Below, piece by piece: positions 57,570 to 64,000 of a DNA stretch of 64,000 bases (within the stretch, counting starts at the first letter, position 1; the number at the start of each line of letters is the position of its first letter). The notes under the pieces are model-generated. The model worked only from the letters and a program-made list of their open reading frames with translations, did not search any database and was not told the DNA's origin. The position numbers and the translations under genes were made by a program. The stretch lies in assembly GCF_033958435.1 (NCBI RefSeq), contig NC_134147.1, positions 48,478,001 to 48,542,000 on the forward strand, given 5' to 3'. Source of the stretch: Carettochelys insculpta. Taxonomy: Eukaryota > Chordata > Testudines > Carettochelyidae.

Positions 57570-57757
57570 CACCAGTGTCCCAGTAAGTTGAGCACTTGGG
57601 CAGCTGCCCAGGAGAAATTCAGTTGCTGCCCAGCGGATTAGCAGCCCACAACTAGCTGCACAAGTTTCTATTGGTGATGCATATTAGCACATGCCTTGGT
57701 GCACATAACAAAATTTATTCTGCCCATGGATGGAAAAAAATTAGAGAGAACACTGAT
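57570..57757. mobile_element. Short hAT-like element
   Basis: CAGTGTCCCAGTAAGTTGAG...GGGCAGCTGCCCAGGAGAAA...ACAAAATTTATTCTGCCCAT...AGAGAGAACACTG. The CAGTGT...ACACTG ends match hAT-type termini. No coding sequence. Confidence 0.55.
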
Positions 57758-57759
57758 GG

Positions 57760-60700
57760 GGACAGACATTTATATCCCTGTTCGGCACCTAGAAATCTTG
57801 AGCCCAGCCTGGTAGCAGCTATAAGATCTTACTGCAGTGTAATTAGGCTTGCAAGGGCTAGCTTTCTAATCGGCAAATGTCAGTAAATAGGGATTTCACC
57901 CTATGCACACATGCTGATGAAAAATATCTCCAGTGACAACAGAAATTTGCAGACAAACAAAATAAGAAAAAATGTTTCTTGAGACCTTATTTAGAGTTTC
58001 ATATGAGGATATTTACTTGGTTTATTTTGATATTTGATGTTGACAGTTTGTGTTTTGATAGTTATACAACTTTTGCTTTTTGAATATCAGTGTCTAGAGT
58101 TATTAAATAACTGTGTGCCTGTATAACTGCCATCAACTCTGAAAATTTAAACTGACAAAAAAAACTCAGTACCCATAATTTTGTGTGACTGAATATATGC
58201 ATCTATAAAAATATTGCCTGTCAAAATTATAAGCAAAAATGGCATTTTTCCAAGCCTCCTAAGTATAATGTTACAGAACAATAATTTTCATTCATCAGCT
58301 TGTGTATCTGTTCTACCTCTACTTCAATGACATCTAGACATTGGAGAAGTTTTTTGGATAAATAGCTTATTTACCAAAACATGCTGTTTTGGGTTTACTG
58401 AATTCAAGTTGAATTAAGCAACTAATTTTGGTAAAAACATAATTATTAAAGAGTATAAAAGTACTGTGTTGCCATTTTCAAAAGGAAACATTTTGACTTT
58501 ATGTTTCAAAATGTTATTGTGTTATAAATGGTTAAAAAAATTAAGGGAAAAGGGTGCCTGACAGTAAACAAAACATTCCATTCTACATGAAATAATTTTC
58601 CCATGTTTTAATTTCAGCAAGAAAAGCTTTAAAATGTTTGTGTAAATTTGATTCAAAACAATTTTCCCCCCAATTCTTTGGTTTGGATGTCAAATAAAAA
58701 AAAAATCTGTTATTTGCTCAGCCCTAGTGCCACTCTCCTGACATGAGGGGTCAATAGACTCAATTCTTGATTCTCCTTCGACTCCTCTTCTAAACCACAG
58801 GATTTCACTGCTTCCACCAACATAATTATCTGTCTGTGTTCCACTAGTCATCTACAACACGCAGCCCCTACAGAGAGGTCAGATATACGGCCTTACCACA
58901 ATGAATAAATTTCATTCTCCTTGGGTTAACTATCTAGCCAATATCCAACTAGTCAAGTGCAAAGTAAAGGTCTGACTCTTCAAAAAAATGTAGGTTTCTA
59001 TTCATTTCATTAACTTACAGGAGTCTTCACCATCACCTGTTACACCTGCAACTCATCTCTTTGATTGATGCCGAGCTGGTCTGAGGGGATGGATTCACTG
59101 CTGAAACACCCACGTGTGGTCAGAAGAAACCCAAAGAACATGGAGTAATCACTCTTCCAAAAGTAGAAGGACAAAGTAGCAGAACCTATGTGGAAGTTGT
59201 CTTGTCTGTATTAACTCTGATTAATAAAAGCATGAAATAAAAACTAAACACATCACTCACTGAGTCAAATAATACACACAAAAAGACACCAAGCTATTCC
59301 CTCCTGCCAGATCCCCAGCCACTTGCATTCTAACTGTATCTATAAAAAACCATGAATGCCCAGTAATGCATGTAGTAGGTTTAACTTTCACAGGTGATAT
59401 ACAAAACAAGTAAGTATTGTGGGGCTTTTTAAATCCACATGTAGATGTGACCTGTCTCCTTGCTAGCCATCAGCATCTCCATCTTACTCTCAATGAGGTT
59501 AATGAGGAGTTTTATTGTTATTTTGTTAGTGACATCAATTTTCTATTATCTTTACATGTCTGAGAAAGTTAACTCCTGGTTTACCAGCAAAAGCAGCCCT
59601 TAAGAGTCAGGGCTAGAGACTCCCATCCTTACGAGACTGCACGTCATGGTATAAAGACCACATGCTTTCCACACGCTGATAGAAATGGGACAGCTGCAGA
59701 TGATTTCTTCATTCATTATTTGTGTTTTATAGGACTATTTACAGGTAATTACACATTTAGACATACGAGTCATAACCAGTCAATATTATATTCTGACAGT
59801 ATTTAATTTCAAATGTTAGTAAAACAAAAACAAAACAAAAAGAAAACCTGGAACTGCGCCTTCAAAAGAGACTGCAGCATTTTTGAGTGATTAGGTTATC
59901 ACAGAATGTGCATTTTTGGGACAGGACAGAAGAGTAGGAGTCTGCCAGCATGATCTGGGGGGAAAGTGGAGGAGAAGTAAAGGTTGGATTTCAAGTACTT
60001 CTATGAGGAATGGAACATTCTGCTCTGATTTCTGAATTTTATCCATTTTGTTTGTCAGTCTCCTCTAATGAAGTCAGTAATATAGACGTAATACCTTTTA
60101 TCACCTTATAATTTATGACCAGTTTCCACATCAAACTCCATACCCCAAGGTATCATAGAGAGCAGGGACAAATTAAAAGATTATGGAGAAGAGGCTGTTG
60201 TAGGGTCTTTTACCCTGAAGCATTACAAAAAGTAAACTCTAATTAGGACCATATAGACAGAACTGAAATGATTCTGTTGAAGTAAGGGTGGGAGTAAAAC
60301 AAGCATTGTTTGGTAACATGGAAAGGGTGGCCTGAAAAAATATATCACTTGGGTCAAAGCATCTCAGGTTCAAGCCCTCTATAAGTTAAAGAAGGGTGGA
60401 AATGACTGAAGGTGGGGTTTATATTACCTTACCCAGCAATCCATCACCTGTGACTTTTCCTCAAAACACTAGTTCCAGTTTCATAGTACAACTGCCTAAG
60501 TCTTTTGACTGGTAACTGGTGTTGAAGCACAAGACTTCTCTGTGTCTAGGTGGCTAACATTCAGCTTTATTGAATTCAATAAGGCAACAGATGAGCCCAA
60601 CTGGACAAGAGTAAAACCAGGCCCAGCAAGGCTGCTTGATGCAGCTAACTCTAGTATTTTATACCCTTACGCAAACAAAGCCCAGTTGTCAGAGGCAATT

Positions 60701-61230
60701 AGTTAGAGAATCGTAAATCACTTCTCCAAGAGAAACCATTATCAGCAAAGAGGAAACAGGTACCGGGGAGCTGGAGGCTTAACTCCAAACAGTCCACTAA
60801 CACATTCCATAGAGCTCATCTTCCCTGCCATTCCCAAACAGGTCAAGGAACGAACAGGCTCCTCTGTGCGTGCAGAAGTAAGGGATGTGAAGTGGCTTCT
60901 TATACAAGATGGTTTCCGCACTGGACACTCACGGAACGTGACTTCTTAGCACTTACCATTTGTGATAGCACTGGGGGGAAAAAAAGCATTCTATTATTCA
61001 TGCATCCCACCTTTAGTAGAGAATATTAATCAAGCTATTAACAATAGTCCCAAGAAACTGGAGGTGACACAGAATCAGTTATGTTGTCATGACCAGAAAT
61101 GTTAAATTGAAAGGAAAAGCAAGGAACGATAAGTATTTTTTCCATAGGAAAGAACAGGTAACAATATTGGGGGCAATCCTAGACCTGCGAACATCACAGG
61201 GAGATTTAAGTTCCTGTATGTCTACACAGA
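57760..61230. other. AT-rich, repeat-poor stretch without recognised gene
   Basis: About 3.5 kb with runs of A/T and few inverted repeats, in contrast to the crowded surroundings. No open frame above about 60 codons of interest. It could hold later exons of the gene at 46661 or regulatory sequence, but nothing specific is visible. Confidence 0.45.
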
Positions 61231-61235
61231 TCTAC

Positions 61236-61440
61236 TAGAATGGGGGTGAGGAACCTCTGGCCCAGGGCCTGGATGTGGTTTGTTAATTACTGGTAAATCA
61301 CCAGAAGCTTTATTTATCTGAGCTCACCCACAAGCACGGCCACTCACAGGTCCCAGAAGCAGTGGTTCATCGGTTCCAGCAAACGAGAGCTGCAGGAAGT
61401 GATGTGAGCTGGGCCACTAGTGATTTTGAGAAGAGAACTA
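61236..61440. mobile_element. Probable hAT-like fragment
   Basis: GGGGTGAGGAACCTCTGGCCCAGGGCCTGG and the following CACAGGTCCCAGAAGCAGTGGTTC resemble internal/terminal parts of hAT non-autonomous elements; the right end is unclear. Confidence 0.35.
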
Positions 61441-61704
61441 GACATTATTGAGCCTCACACGAAAATGGCTGCTAACCATTTAACCAAAGTTGTAGTGACT
61501 CATGTATCTAGTGCACAACATGGCCATATACATGTAATGAGAAGTCTCTGGTCTAGAGGTGATTAGGAAAAAAGAGTGTGGCACCCATTTGCAGACCAGC
61601 TCATGCCCGTTAAAAAGGAAGCTGCCTGGGGCCACTGCAGACATAAATGTGAAAGCTGTCCGAGGAAGTGGACCATACATCACAGTAAAGGGCACATATT
61701 TTAA

Positions 61705-62048
61705 AGCAGTGGTGCTCAACCAGAAGCATAGGGCCCTGGGGGACTGCAAGCAGGTTTGAGGAGGTTGCCAACCAGGGCCAGCATTAGACATGCTGGAGCC
61801 TAGAGAAGCAAGTCACAGTCCCATAACATGAGACTTAAGCTTATGGCCCTGATACGTCATCTAGAACTAGAGCCTGAGCAATGCAGCCACCATGGCATGG
61901 GGTCCCTATTTCTCTGCTTGCTACCTCCTAACACTGATCCAGGCCTTTAGATGCAAGAAACCAATGACTGTGGCACAGGCAGACCAGAAACTGTTTCCAC
62001 CACCTTGGAGGGAGGAGCCTCAGAAAGTAAAAGGTTGAGAACCTCTTT
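61705..62048. mobile_element. hAT-like non-autonomous element
   Basis: AGCAGTGGTGCTCAACCAGAAG at the left and AAAGGTTGAGAACCTC at the right are inverted ends of the hAT 'CAGTGGTTCTCAACC' type. The palindrome-rich element starts 8 nt further on. Confidence 0.6.
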
Positions 62049-62055
62049 TTTAAAA

Positions 62056-62745
62056 CACAACGGCTACGGCTACACGTGAAGCCAACATCGAAATAGGCTA
62101 TTTCGATGAATAACGTCTACACGTCCTCCAGGGCTGGCAACGTCGATGTTCAACTTCGACGTTGCGCGGCACCACATCGAAATAGGCGCTGCGAGGGAAC
62201 GTCTACACGCCAAAGTAGCACACATCGAAATAAGGGTGCCAGGCACAGCTGCAGACAGGGTCACAGGGCGGACTCAACAGCAAGCCGCTCCCTTAAAGGG
62301 CCCCTCCCAGACACAGTTGCACTAAACAACACAAGATACACAGAGCTGACAACTGGTTGCAGACCCTGTGCCTGCAGCATGGATCCCCAGCTGCCACAGC
62401 AGCAGCCAGAAGCCCTGGGCTAAGGGCTGCTGCCCACGGTGACCATAGAGCCCCGCAGGGGCTGGAGAGAGAGCATCTCTCAACCCCCCAGCTGATGGCC
62501 GCCATGGAGGACCCGGCAATTTCGACGTTGCGGGACGCGGATCATCTACACGGTCCCTACTTCGACGTTGAACGTCGAAGTAAGGCGCTATTCCGATCCC
62601 CTCATGAGGTTAGTGACTTCGACGTCTCGCTGCCTAACGTCGAAGTTAACTTCAAAATAGCGCCCGACACGTGTAGCCGCGATGGGCGCTATTTCGAAGT
62701 TAGTGCCGCTACTTCGAAGTAGCGTGCACGTATAGACACAGCTAA
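62056..62745. mobile_element. Palindrome-rich DNA element, copy 2
   Basis: Left end GGCTACGGCTACACGTGAAG; right end, reverse-complemented, AGCTGTGTCTATACGTGCAC. AAC lies on both sides, a possible 3-bp target duplication. It shares the interior block with the copy at 9330 and has more intact TTCGACGTTGAACGTCGAAG palindromes (62560-62582). It is inserted directly beside a hAT-like element. Confidence 0.8.
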
Positions 62746-63472
62746 CGTGACTTTCATTTGTGGTGGTTCTGAAGAATGCACTGTATCCCACTTGGGCTGA
62801 TTTCAAACAGCCTCACCAGTAGCGAGAATAACTTTCCTGGTGTGGTGCTGCCATGGCTGCTTTAATTGTGAATGACCCTTGAGAATGTTTTGTTTCAGGA
62901 GGCAGGGATCATTACTCAGATTTCAAAACACTCTGCTGTGCATGTGCTACAAGACAGGGACAAAATACAGTTTGGACATTGATGCCAATGCCAGGATCAA
63001 CCCACTGCCAGCCTTTTTAAACCGGCTGGCTGTCATTCTGGGTGACTGACTTATCGGCCAGACAATGGTGAGCCTCACAAAGCCTTTCCAGAATAGATTT
63101 TAAACTACCACAATGAAATCATCTCTACAAGGGTGTTCCCCAGAGGCTTTCAGAAAATACAGTGGGAACTCACGACAACACTTTGGGGTGGTGGGAGAGA
63201 AGGGGTTTTGTGCCCAGAGCTAACCTACCTGCACAAAGCAGGCCGTTGAACCTACTGAGGCCTTTAGACTGCAATTTAATTTTTCAAGAAATAAATGCTG
63301 CTGAATGATGTGGATGTGAAAAATCACACGTAGCAAAGATGTTTCTTGCCTCATGAGTGGGAATGCCAAGCAGAATAGTGAAGTGCATATTTAATTATAC
63401 CATTCTCTTAAATCACCTGAAAGCAGCTCCAGGGGTCCTCTGGGGGCATGCAGAGGCTCTAACGACACCCAA

Positions 63473-64000
63473 CGCAAAGGCCGTGTCTACACAAGCGGCT
63501 TTTCCTGGCAAAACTGGGCTTTTGTCAGCAAAGATCACAGATCGTCTACACACAAAATGAGCTTTGCCAACAGCGTGTTGACAAAACCAGGCACATCTGC
63601 CAGCAGCACCATACCTCCCCCCATTCAGGTCTAAGGCCTCTCTTGACAGGGCTCTTTGAACAAAACAGCGGCGTAGACGCTCCAGGGCCCGTTTGTTGAC
63701 AGACAGAGCTTCCAGTCCCGGGGGCAGCCCTGTTTGCAGAGCCTCGGGCCAGCTGTTCCGTTTTGCCCCGACAGCCTCCTGTTGCATTAAATAATGGCTC
63801 GCTGATGAATCTGGCACAACAAAGAGCGGCCAAGTAGCGCTCTAAAGACCAGCAAAATGGCGTATTCGGCGAGCTTTCCCGGGACGGGGCCACGTGGGCG
63901 TGTCCCACCGAATGCGCCATTTCCTAGTCTTTACTTGGCCGCTCTTTGTTCCGCCAGTGTCCGGACCAGCGCGGCTCCCTCTGCGCCTGGTGAATCCGCG
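63473..64000. mobile_element. Non-autonomous DNA element running off the right edge
   Basis: AAAGGCCGTGTCTACACAAG...CAGATCGTCTACACACAAAATGAGC is a terminal sequence of the 'GTGTCTACAC' type also seen in the palindrome-rich elements. The GC-rich interior (63600-63800) has no convincing coding frame. A foldback is nested at 63813-63990. The right terminus is outside the window. Confidence 0.5.
63813..63990. mobile_element. GC-rich foldback nested near the right edge
   Basis: AACAAAGAGCGGCCAAGTAG...CTAAAGACCAGCAAAATGGC...GGCGAGCTTTCCCGGGACGG is followed by its near reverse complement (CGTGTCCCACCGAATGCGCC...TAGTCTTTACTTGGCCGCTCTTTGTT) and a tail GTCCGGACCAGCGCGGCTCCCTCTGC. The plan is that of PLE arms (TTAGTC / GTAGC / CACGGCTACCTCTCTG equivalents) in GC-shifted form. 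Assignment is by architecture only. Confidence 0.55.

Noticed and set aside
1..64000. CRISPR arrays, bacterial operons, tRNA or rRNA genes
   Set aside because: Spliced vertebrate genes and LINEs throughout; no regularly spaced repeats and no tRNA cloverleaf or rRNA sequence seen.

Overview
The window is vertebrate nuclear DNA, most likely from a turtle (a crocodilian or other sauropsid is the main alternative). The grounds are spliced vertebrate genes, many CR1 LINE copies including a young one with a TTATGTTC-type tail, Penelope-like retroelement (PLE) remnants with GIY-YIG endonuclease sequence, and numerous short DNA transposons. Almost none of the long open frames are genes.

Two genes are supported, both on the + strand. 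FAM107A (DRR1/TU3A) has three coding exons at 21034-21203, 26346-26502 and 27119-27226. They splice in frame to 144 residues, the length I recall for human FAM107A. They are followed by a repeat-poor stretch, probably the 3'UTR, with an AATAAA at 30958. About 16 kb downstream is a small secreted-protein gene that I cannot name: a signal-peptide exon at 46661-46727 and a second exon at 49114-49247 carrying a basic R-x-x-R site, a two-cysteine segment and an acidic tail. Further exons were not found with confidence.

The rest is layered repeats. 1-21000: unassigned sequence with CR1 tails and fragments (1040, 7709, 10076, 14404), PLE-derived foldbacks (2357, 5380, 9006, 13743), a palindrome-rich element (9330-10071), an AGGGTGACC inverted-repeat element (11628) and a GC-rich repeat (18745, with further copies at 20583 and 55645). 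21000-31000: FAM107A, whose first intron holds two PLE foldbacks (22028, 23988). 31545-34780: an RTE-like LINE with an inverted 5' segment, interrupted by a ~1.1-kb insertion. 35100-37600: two more PLE foldbacks. 38770-41690: a young, nearly open CR1 inside an older CR1. 42155-43376 and 50549-53987: inverted copies of one AGGGTGACC-ended element flanking the secreted-protein exons; the second copy sits inside a CR1 and carries another CR1. 44545-45950: two PLE pieces head to head around a GATA microsatellite. 54100-64000: pogo/Tigger-like and hAT-like elements, a quiet AT-rich stretch (57760-61230), a second copy of the palindrome-rich element (62056-62745) and a GC-rich element with a nested foldback at the right edge.

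The most interesting signal is that the conserved arms of the PLE foldbacks match a hammerhead-ribozyme layout: CTGANGA, a stem II hairpin, GAAA, GCTC and a short stem I. The best copies are at 22686-22726, 24286-24326, 37227-37266 (- strand) and 5466-5510 (- strand). Together with PLE endonuclease sequence between the arms, this identifies the 'MITE-like' palindromes as PLE termini.
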